Origin: Halobellus salinus
Lineage (GTDB): Archaea > Halobacteriota > Halobacteria > Halobacteriales > Haloferacaceae
Direction: 5' to 3'
Assembly: GCF_014646875.1 (NCBI RefSeq)
Contig: NZ_BMOC01000007.1
Coordinates: 80,329 to 144,328, forward strand
Length of the DNA stretch: 64,000 nt
Made by a program: the position numbers and the translations under genes. The notes beneath the pieces are model-generated. The model saw only the letters and a program-made list of their open reading frames with translations, had not been told where the DNA came from and made no database searches. Numbering within the stretch: position 1 is the first letter of the stretch; each line of letters begins with the position of its first letter. Below are positions 1-8,879 of this stretch, one piece after another.

Positions 1-4
1 CGGT

Positions 5-1141
5 TCACGCCGCCTGCTCGGCGGCGAGCGACGGACTCGGCGTGGATATGGTTGACGCCGCGCGGGCTCGTCGCAGTCGGAGACACACCACAGTTCCCCC
101 GGATGCGCTCTCCTCGAACCGGACCGAACCGCCGGATTTCACTACGATCCAGTTGACGAGCCACAGTCCCAGCCCGCTCGCGTGTTCCAGGTTGGTCTCA
201 TAGCCCCGGTCGAACGCCGCGAGTTCGCTATCCGGAATCCCCGGACCGTTGTCCGCCACGCGGAGGGTGACGAACTCGTCACCGTCCTGCGGGGGAGTCG
301 TCGAGCCGATGGTGACGTGAGGCGCCTCGGCGTCGTTGTGTTCGACGGCGTTTTCCACCACGTTCATAACCGCGGACTTGACGAGTGGATGGGCGACCGC
401 CGGGAGCGTCGGTGGGAGCGAGACGTCGATATCGGCGTCCGAATACTCCGCGCGGATCTGTTTACAGCAGGTTTCGACGAGCGCGGCGAGATCGACGTCT
501 TCGCGTTCCGCGTCGCTCTTGTAGAACAGCCGCTCGATCTCTCTGGCGTGGTCTCCGAGTTCGACGAGGGTGGCCGCCTGTCGCTCGATGGTGCGGGCGT
601 GCTTGATCGATGCTGTGTCCCCGTCAGCGAGCAGTTCGGCGTGGCCCTGGATGACGTTCGCACTCGTGCGGATGTCGTGCCGGAGCACACGGTTGAGCAC
701 AGTAAGGTGCTGGCTCAGCTGGTTGGCCTCCGCTCTGGCAGCGCGCTGGCGGGTGTCGTAGACGCCAACAATAAGCCCGACCAAGCCACCCGCCGACGCC
801 GCAGTGACCACGACGACCATCTGGTCGCTCACGGTTACGCCGCGGGCCTGCTGGGAGAGGATCGTGAGCTCCGCCCCGAGGGACAACACGACGGCTCCGC
901 CGACACACCACGCCGCAACGCGCGGGAACTGCGCGCCGTCGACATCGAGTCGACGGAGTTGGGCGCCGCCCGCCAGGATCCCCACGGCGAACCCGGCCGG
1001 GATCAACAGTCCGAGGAAGAGCGCCCGGAGGCTCTCGTCAGCGCTGAGGGCGTGGACAGTATGGAGGCCGAAAAGCCCCAAACCGGTGCCGAAGATACCG
1101 CCCAACCCGGCGTACTCCTTCCAAGATCCCGATGCGGACAT
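5..1141 (-). CDS. Membrane sensor histidine kinase
   Basis: This is a 378-residue two-component sensor kinase that should autophosphorylate on a histidine and pass the phosphate to a response regulator. About four hydrophobic segments fill residues 8-128 and form a membrane input domain without a PAS domain. The H-box reads NRVLRHDIRTS with the phospho-accepting His at about 155. The ATPase part shows the N-box NVVENAVEHN (about 260-269), DNGPGIP (about 298) and the glycine box GLGLWLV (about 323). No response regulator is visible next to it, so the partner is probably encoded elsewhere (inference). The gene is complete at its 3' end, four bases from the window edge, and a TATA-like box lies about 25 bases before the ATG. 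Confidence 0.9.
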   Translation of the reverse strand: MSASGSWKEYAGLGGIFGTGLGLFGLHTVHALSADESLRALFLGLLIPAGFAVGILAGGAQLRRLDVDGAQFPRVAAWCVGGAVVLSLGAELTILSQQARGVTVSDQMVVVVTAASAGGLVGLIVGVYDTRQRAARAEANQLSQHLTVLNRVLRHDIRTSANVIQGHAELLADGDTASIKHARTIERQAATLVELGDHAREIERLFYKSDAEREDVDLAALVETCCKQIRAEYSDADIDVSLPPTLPAVAHPLVKSAVMNVVENAVEHNDAEAPHVTIGSTTPPQDGDEFVTLRVADNGPGIPDSELAAFDRGYETNLEHASGLGLWLVNWIVVKSGGSVRFEESASGGTVVCLRLRRARAASTISTPSPSLAAEQAA

Positions 1142-1161
1142 TTTGCGAACCTGTTACATAT

Positions 1162-1169
1162 CGTAAAAG
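1162..1169 (-). promoter_or_regulatory. TATA-like box of the histidine kinase gene
   Basis: On the minus strand CTTTTACG lies about 25 bases upstream of the kinase ATG (1139-1141). This is the spacing expected for a leaderless haloarchaeal transcript. The assignment is by position and composition only. Confidence 0.45.
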
Positions 1170-1199
1170 TCAGGTGATAAAAAAGCGCGCACCGCACTA

Positions 1200-1640
1200 T
1201 CAGTTTCGATATTTGTGGTGTCCGACGGGTCCGTGCCGGTGGGCGTTCACAACTCGACCGCCCACAGGGTTCCGCAGACCCGCCCGTCGCTCGTCAGGGT
1301 GTCCGTCGGGGAAACTTCCCCGCCCCACTCGCTTCCGCTCGCCCTGCGGCGGCCGGTCACTCCGCGAGGGCGGGGCTGTACCGCACCGATACTGCGCCCG
1401 CGGTCCCGTGCGTGGGCGCGGCCCGACTCTCTCTTCGCGTCCTGCCGTCGACGTGAGTGCATTGATGCTGCTTCCCGGTGTGCTCGCGCTTTCCTCAACG
1501 CGGGGACGGAATTGCCCCGGCCCCAGCCCCGGCCCCGGCCGCGGTCGCCGGTCCCGGGTACGGGGTGCGTTGGAACCGCACCACGGGAGCCAGTTCACTC
1601 GTGTGCGAACGCGCTTTCTCGCCGGCCTGCTCGCTCTGCT
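1200..1640. other. Stretch without a supported gene downstream of the thpR remnant
   Basis: This GC-rich stretch includes a run of CCCCGG-type repeats near 1517-1550 and holds no coherent gene on either strand. A minus-strand frame ending near 1247 with SDGRVCGTLWAVEL looks like it could be the tail of a lost protein, but I cannot assign it. Confidence 0.4.
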
Positions 1641-2211
1641 CGCTGAGGTCGGGGGCTCCGCGCTCCCGACTGCTGATCTCCTCGACCCGGACCCCCGAGG
1701 CCCGGGTCGGTCACCTGAACGACGCGCTGCACGAGGTCTTTCCCGCGGGCGTCGGCCGTCCGGGCGAGCGTGATGTTCGGCGTACATTGCCTCGGGGGTG
1801 TCGCCCTCGAACACTGGCGCTTCGAGTTCGCGCTCAACGGCTCCGTTGCGTCGGGTTGTTTCGGCACGGACCCCTGCGAACACCGGTCCAGACCACGCTG
1901 CTGTCCTCCAGAGCGGGGAAAACGCCGACCCCGCCCACGCGCATCCCCAAGGGATCCACGCCGGCGTCGTCGGCTGCGCGTTCCAAGGCTGATCCGTTCC
2001 CGTCGATCCGATCAGGGTCGACCTCCCCGATAACAAAGAGGGTACGGTGAGCGGTGTCGGGGTCGACGAACCGCAACCCGTCGGGGTCGACGAACCGCAG
2101 CCCGTCGGGGTCGACGAACCGCAGCCCGTCGGCGTCGGCAAAGCGGTCCTGCGCGTCCGCGACAGCGTCGACGAGGTGGTCAGGGAGGTCGATGCTGACG
2201 AAGACTCGCAC
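1640..2211 (-). pseudogene. thpR: Frameshifted RNA 2',3'-cyclic phosphodiesterase (ThpR/LigT) remnant
   Basis: Pieces of one ThpR protein are spread over three reading frames, so this is read as a decayed gene. The first frame starts at a GTG at 2209-2211 and gives MRVFVSIDLPDHLVDAV, then the first catalytic tetrad as HRTL, and runs to about 1885. A second frame continues with AVERELEAPVFEGDTPEAMY (about 1860-1780). A third gives NITLARTADARGKDLVQRVV, where the second HxTL motif has become NITL. A return to the first frame gives VRVEEISSRE. Intact ThpR is about 180-190 residues. At least three frameshifts and a lost catalytic histidine argue against function. The N-terminal part also carries a triplicated 24-base unit. 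The 80-bp palindrome begins 11 bases upstream of the GTG. Confidence 0.8.
2056..2127. repeat. Three tandem 24-base units inside the thpR remnant
   Basis: Three consecutive copies of a 24-base unit (2056-2079, 2080-2103, 2104-2127), differing at one position, encode DGLRFVDP three times on the minus strand. ThpR normally has this segment once, just before the HxTL motif, so two units appear to be an in-frame tandem duplication. Confidence 0.9.
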
Positions 2212-2222
2212 GCGGGGTTCTC

Positions 2223-2302
2223 ATACTGTCGGCTATAACTACGTGAAGATTTTCGACACCCCGGGGTGTCGAAATACGTCACGCGACTATAGCCGACAGT
2301 AT
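2223..2302 (+). repeat. 80-bp palindromic element, copy 1
   Basis: The element has terminal inverted repeats of 15 bases (ATACTGTCGGCTATA at the left and its complement at the right). A perfect 24-base central palindrome is built from TTTCGACACCCC and its complement. The whole is symmetric about the junction of bases 40 and 41, with mismatches confined to the arms. Copies occur at 43466-43545, 53789-53868 and 58276-58355, the last two inverted. This copy matches the consensus exactly. It lies between the thpR remnant and the TPR gene. Confidence 0.95.
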
Positions 2303-2368
2303 CACTCCGAATCCACCGAACGTTCCAGTGACGCAGTCCTTAACCGTTCCGACGACCAACTTCGGGGT

Positions 2369-3115
2369 ATGACAGACGGCGACGCCGACAACCACGAGTT
2401 CTCCTCGGGGCAGGGGTTCGACGCCGAGTACGAGGAGTTCACGCTCGATCCGCCGGAGTTGAAGGTGGATCCGGCGACGGTCGACCCCGTCGACACCCGG
2501 GTCGTCACCGACGAACTCGACCGGCGGAACATCGCGTCCGACCAGGTCGATGTCGAACAGCTCATGGACGTCGGGCTGTCGTACATGCAGATCAACCGGT
2601 TCGAGGAGGCCACCGGCACCTTCGAGCGCGCCGCGCAGTTCGCCGACGAGGACTCCCTCGAAGCTCAGGAGGCGTGGGTGAACAATGGTGCCGCGCACGC
2701 CGAACTCGAGGAGTGGGACGACGCGATCGGCGCCTACCGGGAGGCGCTCCGGATCGACGACGACTCCGAGCACGCCGCCTCCGCGGAGACCAACCTGGCG
2801 TACGCACTGTGGAACGCCGGCGAGACCGAGTCGGCGCTGCGGCACGCCGAGCGCGCGGTCGAGATCGACCCGCGGTTCGCCCAGGCGTGGTACAACCGCG
2901 GGTTCTTCCTCCGGGAGCGCGGGCTGAACGACGAAGCGGTCAACGCCTTCGACAACGCGATCCGGCTGGGGATGCAGACCGCAGACGTGTTAGAAGAGAA
3001 AGCCGCCGCCTTGGAGGAGCTCGGGGAGGACGAGCAGGCCGAAGAGGTCGCAGCACGGGCCGAAGACATCCGTCAGGAACGCGAGCAGGAACTGCTCGAA
3101 CAGCGGGACCAGTGA
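2369..3115 (+). CDS. TPR-repeat protein
   Basis: This is a 248-residue tetratricopeptide-repeat protein, probably a soluble scaffold for protein-protein contacts. After an acidic N-terminal segment (about 1-60), helical repeats occupy about 62-235, with typical TPR features such as MQINRFEEATGTFERA, ALRHAERAVEIDPRFAQAWY and NDEAVNAFDNAIRLG. The last 25 residues are charged and helical. The ATG at 2369 was chosen because it follows a TATA-poor spacer after the palindrome and gives the usual acidic start; longer upstream extensions would read through the 80-bp element. The DUF424 gene begins one base after its stop, so the two are probably cotranscribed. The partner is unknown. Confidence 0.88.
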   Translation: MTDGDADNHEFSSGQGFDAEYEEFTLDPPELKVDPATVDPVDTRVVTDELDRRNIASDQVDVEQLMDVGLSYMQINRFEEATGTFERAAQFADEDSLEAQEAWVNNGAAHAELEEWDDAIGAYREALRIDDDSEHAASAETNLAYALWNAGETESALRHAERAVEIDPRFAQAWYNRGFFLRERGLNDEAVNAFDNAIRLGMQTADVLEEKAAALEELGEDEQAEEVAARAEDIRQEREQELLEQRDQ

Positions 3116-3116
3116 G

Positions 3117-3425
3117 GTGACGCGGATGCTCCTCCGCGAGCGGCAGACCGCCGAGGGGCTGCTCGTGTCGGTCTGCGACGCGGCGTGCCTGGGCGAGACC
3201 TACGAGGAGGGCGAGGTGTCCCTGAACGTGACCGAAGCGTTCTACGGCGGGGACGACGCCGAAGCGGTGGGCGACGACGCGGTCGTCGAGAGCTTGGCGC
3301 GGGCCAGCGTCGCCAACATCGTTGGCGAGGCGTCCGTCGCCGTCGCGATCGACGCCGGGGTCGTCGACGAGACACGCGTTCTCTCGATCGAGGGGACGCC
3401 GCACGCACAGCTCGTTCGGATGTGA
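3117..3425 (+). CDS. DUF424 family protein
   Basis: This small archaeal protein of about 102 residues (99 if the ATG at 3126 is used instead of the GTG at 3117) matches DUF424 by its core, LLRERQTAEGLLVSVCDAAC followed by LGETYEEGEVSLNVTEAFY. The family is widespread in archaea and, as far as I recall, has no firm biochemical role. It starts directly after the TPR stop codon, so translation is probably coupled. One conserved region holds two cysteines (VCDAAC). Function is left open. Confidence 0.85.
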   Translation: MTRMLLRERQTAEGLLVSVCDAACLGETYEEGEVSLNVTEAFYGGDDAEAVGDDAVVESLARASVANIVGEASVAVAIDAGVVDETRVLSIEGTPHAQLVRM

Positions 3426-3513
3426 GGCTCGCGCGGCTCGGGACCCGGAGTCGGCACGCGACGGACTGGATCGACCGAAGCCGTGTTAGTCCTGGGGCCC
3501 GTATCGGAGCGTA

Positions 3514-4791
3514 ATGGGAACGCAGGAAACGTATCCGATCGACGTCGGCGCAATCCGCGAGGACTTCCCGATCCTGGACCGGATGGTCGGCGGCGACATC
3601 GAGACGCCTGGTGAGGGAGAGGGCGACACGCAGCCGCTTGTGTACCTCGACAACGCCGCCACCAGCCACACCCCGGAGCCGGTTGTCGACAGCATAGCCG
3701 ACTACTACCGCGGGTATAACTCCAACGTCCACCGCGGAATCCACCACCTGAGCCAGGAGGCCTCCGTGGCCTACGAGGCGGCTCACGACCGCGTCGCGGA
3801 GTTCATTGGCGCGTCGGGCCGCGAGGAGGTGGTGTTCACCAAGAACACCACCGAGGCCATGAACCTCGTGGCGTACGCGTGGGGGCTCGCCGAACTCGGC
3901 CCCGGCGACACGGTCGTCCTGACCGAGATGGAACACCACGCCTCGCTTGTGACCTGGCAGCAGATCGCCAAGCGAACGGGCGCCGACATCGAGTTCATCC
4001 GCGTCGATGACGAGGGCCGGCTGGACATGGACCACGCCGCGGCGCTGATCGACGACTCGACCGAGATGGTGTCCGTGGTCCACGTCTCCAACGTCCTCGG
4101 GACCATCACGCCCGCTGCGGAGCTGGCGGAGATGGCGCACGCCCACGACGCGTACATCTTCGTCGACGGTGCGCAGTCGGCGCCGACCCGGCCAGTCGAC
4201 GTCGAGGCAATCGACGCCGACTTCTTCGCCTTTTCGGGACACAAGATGCTCGGCCCGACCGGGATCGGCGTGCTCTACGGGAAAGAACACCTCCTTGAGG
4301 CGATGGACCCCTACCTCTACGGCGGGGAGATGATCCGAAGTGTCACCTACGAGGACTCCACGTGGGAGGACCTCCCGTGGAAGTTCGAGGCCGGCACACC
4401 CGTGATCGCTCAGGGGATCGCGCTCCACGCCGCAATCGATTACCTCGACGACATCGGGATGCAGAACGTGCGGGCCCACGAAGACCACTTGGCGGAGTAC
4501 GCTTACAACCGGCTGGCGGGGTTCGACGACGTGGAGGTCTACGGCCCGCCGGGCGACGAGCGCGGCGGCTTGGTCGCGTTCAATCTGGCGGGCGTCCACG
4601 CCCACGACCTCTCCAGCATCCTCAACGACCACGGGGTCGCGATCCGCGCGGGCGACCACTGCACCCAGCCGCTGCACGACAAACTCGGCGTCCCGGCGTC
4701 GACGCGGGCGTCGTTCTACATCTACAACACTCGCGAGGAGATCGACGCCTTGGTTGACGCCGTCGACGACGCCCGGCAGTTGTTCGCGTAG
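3514..4791 (+). CDS. sufS: Cysteine desulfurase SufS
   Basis: This is a PLP-dependent group II cysteine desulfurase of 425 residues that converts cysteine to alanine and an enzyme-bound persulfide for Fe-S cluster assembly by the SUF system. The PLP-binding lysine is K244 in FAFSGHKMLGPTG. The persulfide-forming cysteine is C383 in RAGDHCTQPLHDKLG. The typical THHHN-type region is represented by TEMEHHASLVTW and the C-terminal signature by STRASFYIYNTREEI. Haloarchaea usually carry sufBCD elsewhere; none is in this window, so the gene is separate from its pathway partners here. It is transcribed in the same direction as the preceding DUF424 gene, 88 bases downstream of it. Confidence 0.96.
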   Translation: MGTQETYPIDVGAIREDFPILDRMVGGDIETPGEGEGDTQPLVYLDNAATSHTPEPVVDSIADYYRGYNSNVHRGIHHLSQEASVAYEAAHDRVAEFIGASGREEVVFTKNTTEAMNLVAYAWGLAELGPGDTVVLTEMEHHASLVTWQQIAKRTGADIEFIRVDDEGRLDMDHAAALIDDSTEMVSVVHVSNVLGTITPAAELAEMAHAHDAYIFVDGAQSAPTRPVDVEAIDADFFAFSGHKMLGPTGIGVLYGKEHLLEAMDPYLYGGEMIRSVTYEDSTWEDLPWKFEAGTPVIAQGIALHAAIDYLDDIGMQNVRAHEDHLAEYAYNRLAGFDDVEVYGPPGDERGGLVAFNLAGVHAHDLSSILNDHGVAIRAGDHCTQPLHDKLGVPASTRASFYIYNTREEIDALVDAVDDARQLFA

Positions 4792-4934
4792 CCCGGCGGT
4801 GGCCGGTCACCACCGAGGCGATGCTGCGGGACACACACCGCCGTTGCACCGGGGCGGGTGTGCCGGCTTCGGAGGCTTCCACTCGGGTTTCACCTACCGG
4901 TATACGTTTGCCGAGTCGGTTCTATGGCCGCGGT

Positions 4935-6683
4935 ATGACCGACGACGACGACCTCGGAGCGGAGGTCCGAAAGCTCCGTTCGGAGGTCGACGCCCTCCAG
5001 CATCGCGTCGGGCGGCTCGAATCGAGGCTGGACGGCGAAACGCCGTTCGAAGGGCACAGACCAGGCGAGAGCGACTCCGTCGACGCGCGTTCCGGTGCGG
5101 GCGATACACCCGCCGCCGCCGCCGACCACGACCGAAACTGGGAGCGGGACATCGGAACCAAGTGGCTGGGTCGTGTCGGCAGCGTCGCGCTCGTGTTCGG
5201 CGCCGTCTTCTTCATCCGGGTGGCGATCGAAGCCGGAATCCTCGGCCCGCTCGGCCGGGTCGCCGCGGGGGCTGCAGGCGGCACCGCACTACTCGCCGGC
5301 GGGCGGTACGCTGCGCGCCACCGTGGATACAAGCGGTGGGGACGCGTCACCGCCGGCACCGGGCTCGCGATCGCTTTTTTCAGCGTCTATGCGGCCTACG
5401 GGTTCGAGTCCTACCGGACTGCGATCGGGACGCCGCTGTGGGGCGTTCTCCTGGCACTGACCGTCCTCGTTGGAGCCACCGTTGTCGTGTCCGTGTTCGA
5501 CAGCGATCCGCTGGTGGCCGGCGAGGCGTTCCTGCTGGGGTATGTGACTGCGTACCTCGGGCTCGACGCCGGGAGCTTCGTTGTGACGCCCGCGTATGCA
5601 CTCCTGCTCGCCGTCGGGTTGGTGGGTATCGCCGGGATCCGGCCGTGGGGCCGGCACGTGACCGCAAGCGTCCCCCTGACGTACGGACTCGTCGTCGCGT
5701 GGGCCGCCGATCTCGATCCGGGGTGGGGGGCCGTGGCCGGTGTCACCCTCGCCGGCTTCGCGACCTACATCGCGGGGCGCGTCGTACTCGGACGGAACAG
5801 CCGGACTGACGCGTGGACCCACCGCCTGCAACAGGCGTTGACACCCCTCAACGCGGCGTTCGCAGCACCACTGCTGGAGTGGACCACTCGTGAGTGGCTC
5901 CCGGAGCTACCGGTGGAGGGAGTCGCCGTCGCGGTGATCGCGGTCGCGCTCGCCGGGGTCTACGCCGCGACGAGTCACCGGTCCACCGCCCGGGACGACG
6001 CGGCCGGGACAGCCGCGGTCGTGCTCTTCGGTGTCAGCGTGGTGGTGGCTGCGGGAACATTCAGTGCAACCGTCGGACTGCTCGCGATCACCTGTGGCGC
6101 GGTCGCAGCCACGTGGTACGGCGCCGGTGACCCGCCCCGGAGGGGCGCACACCTCGTTGCGGCCGGGACCGCCGGCAAACTCCTCGCCGTCGACGCGGGA
6201 GCGTTGCCCGGACTCACCCTCGCGGACCCGCTTGCAACCGCGACCGGGCGGCCAGCCGCGTTTCTCCTCGTAATCACGGTGTTCTACGGCCTCGCGTGGT
6301 GGTTCCGGGGTGACACGCTCGCGGTTCCGCGGCGGGACGACAGCGTCGGACTGGCGGTCCCGTATCTCCTGGCCGCGACCACACTCACCGTCGTCGGGCT
6401 CGGGCTCGAACTGTCCGGGTTCGGGCTGTCGGTCGCGTGGGCGGCGTTCGGCGCAGCGCTCCTTGGGGGCGGCCTCCGGAGCGAAACGCGCGCGTTCCGG
6501 CTCCAGGGCGTGGCCGTGTTCGGCGTGACGACGGCTAAGGCGTTCCTGTTCGACACCCAGGGGCTCGACCCGGTCGCCCGGACCATCTCGTTTCTGGTCC
6601 TCGGGAGTTCTCTCCTGGCGGCGTCGTACGCGTACGCCCGCCGGCAGGGCGACCGTCCGCTTGACCGCCTCAGGGAGGTCTGA
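4935..6683 (+). CDS. DUF2339 polytopic membrane protein
   Basis: This is a 582-residue integral membrane protein of the DUF2339 type. The first 75 residues are acidic and contain a short coiled coil (LRSEVDALQHRVGRLESRL), as in other family members. Then comes the conserved entry motif WERDIGTKWLGRVGSVALVFG, followed by an almost continuous series of hydrophobic segments (roughly 14-16) to the C-terminus. The ATG at 4935 was chosen because the coiled-coil and membrane architecture is complete from there; the in-frame extension upstream is basic and unlike halophilic proteins. Biochemical function is unknown. The next gene is convergent. Confidence 0.85.
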   Translation: MTDDDDLGAEVRKLRSEVDALQHRVGRLESRLDGETPFEGHRPGESDSVDARSGAGDTPAAAADHDRNWERDIGTKWLGRVGSVALVFGAVFFIRVAIEAGILGPLGRVAAGAAGGTALLAGGRYAARHRGYKRWGRVTAGTGLAIAFFSVYAAYGFESYRTAIGTPLWGVLLALTVLVGATVVVSVFDSDPLVAGEAFLLGYVTAYLGLDAGSFVVTPAYALLLAVGLVGIAGIRPWGRHVTASVPLTYGLVVAWAADLDPGWGAVAGVTLAGFATYIAGRVVLGRNSRTDAWTHRLQQALTPLNAAFAAPLLEWTTREWLPELPVEGVAVAVIAVALAGVYAATSHRSTARDDAAGTAAVVLFGVSVVVAAGTFSATVGLLAITCGAVAATWYGAGDPPRRGAHLVAAGTAGKLLAVDAGALPGLTLADPLATATGRPAAFLLVITVFYGLAWWFRGDTLAVPRRDDSVGLAVPYLLAATTLTVVGLGLELSGFGLSVAWAAFGAALLGGGLRSETRAFRLQGVAVFGVTTAKAFLFDTQGLDPVARTISFLVLGSSLLAASYAYARRQGDRPLDRLREV

Positions 6684-6698
6684 GAACGTGGGCTACGG

Positions 6699-7283
6699 CT
6701 AGTCGCCGGGGTTCTCGAACCGGAGTTCGACCGCGCGATCGGGGGCGTCGTCCCTTTCGGGAGCGCCGACCGCGTCCGGGTGGGCCGCGAACGCGTCGCG
6801 CAACCGATCGTATGTGTTGTCGAGCGCCTCCACGATCACGCTGGTGTCGCCGATCGTGGCCATGAAGTTCGTGTCTCCGCGCCACCGCGGCACCAGGTGG
6901 GTGTGGACGTGATCGTCGATTGATCCGCCGGCAGCGTCGCCGCCGAGGTTCTCGCCGGCGTTGATTCCGTCGGGGCCGAGGCCGTCGTGGAGCGCGCCGA
7001 TCGTCGCGACCTTCACCCGGGCGTGATCCAGGAGTTCGGCGGCCGAAAGCGTCCTCCACTCGCCGGTGTGGCGTCGTGGAATCACCATCGCGTGGCCGGG
7101 ATTGTACGGGTAGTTGTTCAGGATGACAAAGGAGTGTTCGCTCCGGGCGACGATTCGGCTCTCCCGATCCGCGTCGCGGTCGGGCAACACGCAGAACGGA
7201 CAGCCGTCGATGTCGTCCGCGTCGGGGTCGCGTTCGACCCACTCGATCCGCCAGGGTGCGAAGATCTGGTCCATCCGACTCAC
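6699..7283 (-). CDS. HIT-family (histidine triad) hydrolase
   Basis: This is a 194-residue nucleotide hydrolase or transferase of the HIT superfamily. The triad reads DDHVHTHLVPRW with histidines at about 125, 127 and 129; the middle one of these in the family makes the nucleotidylated intermediate. A CPFC pair at 28-31 is a probable zinc site as in archaeal and fungal HIT proteins. Likely substrates are dinucleoside polyphosphates or adenylated compounds (family inference). The GTG start overlaps the stop of map by four bases (GTGA), so map and this gene form a coupled two-gene operon. The C-terminal 40 residues are an acidic extension. Confidence 0.92.
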   Translation of the reverse strand: MSRMDQIFAPWRIEWVERDPDADDIDGCPFCVLPDRDADRESRIVARSEHSFVILNNYPYNPGHAMVIPRRHTGEWRTLSAAELLDHARVKVATIGALHDGLGPDGINAGENLGGDAAGGSIDDHVHTHLVPRWRGDTNFMATIGDTSVIVEALDNTYDRLRDAFAAHPDAVGAPERDDAPDRAVELRFENPGD

Positions 7284-8170
7284 GCGGTCAGGATCTCACA
7301 CCCGTCGCTGGTGATCACCACGGTGTGTTCGGCCTGGGTCACGAGTTCGCCGTCGGTTTCCTTCAGCACGGGGTAGCCGTGGAGGACGCCCCGCTGTTCC
7401 AGCCGCCGGACCGCCATCTCCGCGCGCGGGGAGTCGAGCCACCGGGTCGCAAAGGGCAGCGTCCGGTACTCTTCGGTCACCTGTTCGAGGACCTGCCTCG
7501 CCGTGCGGTTCCGGACCGACCGGTCGGCTTCGAGGCTGTAGATCTCCTCTTTCGATCCCTCGGAGACCTTCCCACGGCCGGTGGTTGCGAACGGTTCGAT
7601 CGCGACCACGTCGCCGACCTCCAACTCAACGCCGCGGTCGGTGCCGCGGTTCGGAACGGTCGGCCCGGTGTGGGCGTCCCACCGAGCGACGCCGTGGCCC
7701 GAGAGGTTCAGCACGGGGGTGTAACCGTAGCCGCGGATCACGTCCTCAACTGCGGCACCGATGTCGCCGGTCTCAACACCCGGACCGACCACGTCGAGGG
7801 CGGCGTCGAGCGCTTCCTCGGCGGCCTCGGCGAGTTCCGATTCGCCTGCGAGGTCGACCGTCACCGCGGCGTCGGCGATGTAGCCGTCGACGTGGACGCC
7901 GCAGTCGAGACAGACGACCTCCTCGCCGAACTCGGTGTCGTCGTCGGCAGCGGGGGTGGCGTGGGACGCTTCCTCGTCGATGCTGATGTTCGCGGGGAAG
8001 GCGCAGCCGTCCGCCTCCTTGTTGATCCGCTCCTCGGCGAACTCCGCGACGTCGAGGTGGGACGCGCCGGGTTCGATCAGCTCTGCGGCGTCGTCTAACA
8101 CCCCCCGGAGTACGGTGCCGGCCTGCCTGTACTTCTCCAACGTCTCGTCGTCGAGCGATCCATAACTCAT
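7280..8170 (-). CDS. map: Methionine aminopeptidase, type II
   Basis: This 296-residue cytosolic M24A peptidase removes the initiator methionine. Metal ligands can be read as D89 and D100 in CLDCGVHVDGYIADAAVT, His in LSGHGVARWDAHTG, Glu in AIEPFATTG and Glu in TQAEHTVV. H70 in EEASHATP is the usual active-site histidine. The long insertion after the fourth ligand is the type II (archaeal/eukaryotic) hallmark. The ATG at 8168-8170 was chosen because MSYGSLDDETLEKYR matches the family's first helix. It is translationally coupled to the downstream HIT gene. Confidence 0.97.
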   Translation of the reverse strand: MSYGSLDDETLEKYRQAGTVLRGVLDDAAELIEPGASHLDVAEFAEERINKEADGCAFPANISIDEEASHATPAADDDTEFGEEVVCLDCGVHVDGYIADAAVTVDLAGESELAEAAEEALDAALDVVGPGVETGDIGAAVEDVIRGYGYTPVLNLSGHGVARWDAHTGPTVPNRGTDRGVELEVGDVVAIEPFATTGRGKVSEGSKEEIYSLEADRSVRNRTARQVLEQVTEEYRTLPFATRWLDSPRAEMAVRRLEQRGVLHGYPVLKETDGELVTQAEHTVVITSDGCEILTA

Positions 8171-8231
8171 ACGCGTAGCATCGGCCGAACGACCCAAAGA
8201 GGTTCCGAAGGCAGTGGTGGTGTGTCCGCAA

Positions 8232-8879
8232 CTACTCGCCGATCGACCCGACCAACTCCCGGAGGTAGTCGATCTCCTCCTCGAAGATGCCGTGGCCGCG
8301 GCCGTGGTACTCGTCGAACCGCACGTCGGCGCCGAGTCGCTCGAAGACCGCGACGGTCTCCTCCGCGCGCGACACCGGGATGTGGGGGTCGTCGTCGCTG
8401 ACACCCAGGAAGAACGGCAGCCCGTCGGCGTCGCCGCCGTGGTCGAACTCCGTCCCCTCCGCGCCGATCAACCCGCCAGACAGCAACACTAACCCGGCGT
8501 ACTGCTGCGGGTCGCGCGCCACGAACTCCGAGGCCAGACACGCCCCCTGAGAGAACCCCACGAGGAGCACCTTCTCGGCCGGGAGCCCGCCGGAGCGGGC
8601 GTGTTCGACCGCCCGCCCGACGTGCGCGAGCGCCGAGTCCAGATGCGGCTGGTTCTGCTCGACCGGGGCGAGAAACGAGTTGGGGTACCAGGTGCCGCGC
8701 TGGGCCTGCGGCGCTGCGTAGTGGAGCCCTTCCCGTCCGAACTCCCGGGCGAACTGGAGCATCCCATCGGCGCGCGCGCCGCGACCGTGGACCAGTACGA
8801 CTGCCGCGTCGGCGTCCGCGACATCGGTGCCGGCCGTCCGGATCGGTTGGCCGCTGTGGGGACCGTCGGCGTGGCTCAT
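8232..8879 (-). CDS. Alpha/beta hydrolase, carboxylesterase/MhqD type
   Basis: This is a 215-residue serine hydrolase of the phospholipase/carboxylesterase (YpfH/MhqD-like) group. The oxyanion-turn motif is VLVHGRGARADGM. The nucleophile is S110 in VGFSQGACLASEF, with the acid in VSDDDPHIP (about 163-164) and H197 in YHGRGHGIFEEE. The ATG at 8877-8879 overlaps the stop of the upstream decayed dioxygenase by four bases, so the two were once a coupled operon. In Bacillus, MhqD with the dioxygenase MhqO protects against quinones. By analogy this gene, with the divergent HxlR regulator, is probably an electrophile-detoxification enzyme (inference). Confidence 0.88.
   Translation of the reverse strand: MSHADGPHSGQPIRTAGTDVADADAAVVLVHGRGARADGMLQFAREFGREGLHYAAPQAQRGTWYPNSFLAPVEQNQPHLDSALAHVGRAVEHARSGGLPAEKVLLVGFSQGACLASEFVARDPQQYAGLVLLSGGLIGAEGTEFDHGGDADGLPFFLGVSDDDPHIPVSRAEETVAVFERLGADVRFDEYHGRGHGIFEEEIDYLRELVGSIGE

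Noticed and set aside
1200..2282. Minus-strand open frame of 360 codons covering the thpR region
   Set aside because: Only a short middle part matches ThpR; its start lies inside the 80-bp palindrome and the rest is arginine/proline-rich. It is one of three frames in which the broken gene is scattered.
2223..2302. 80-bp palindrome as an ordinary transcription terminator
   Set aside because: Copies lie upstream of starts as well as after stops and in both orientations, with near-complete sequence identity over 80 bases, which exceeds what a terminator needs.
3073..4677. Long minus-strand open frame (534 codons) opposite sufS
   Set aside because: It lies antisense to a fully conserved cysteine desulfurase, is rich in arginine and histidine instead of acidic residues, and has no motif; it is a by-product of high GC in codon position three.
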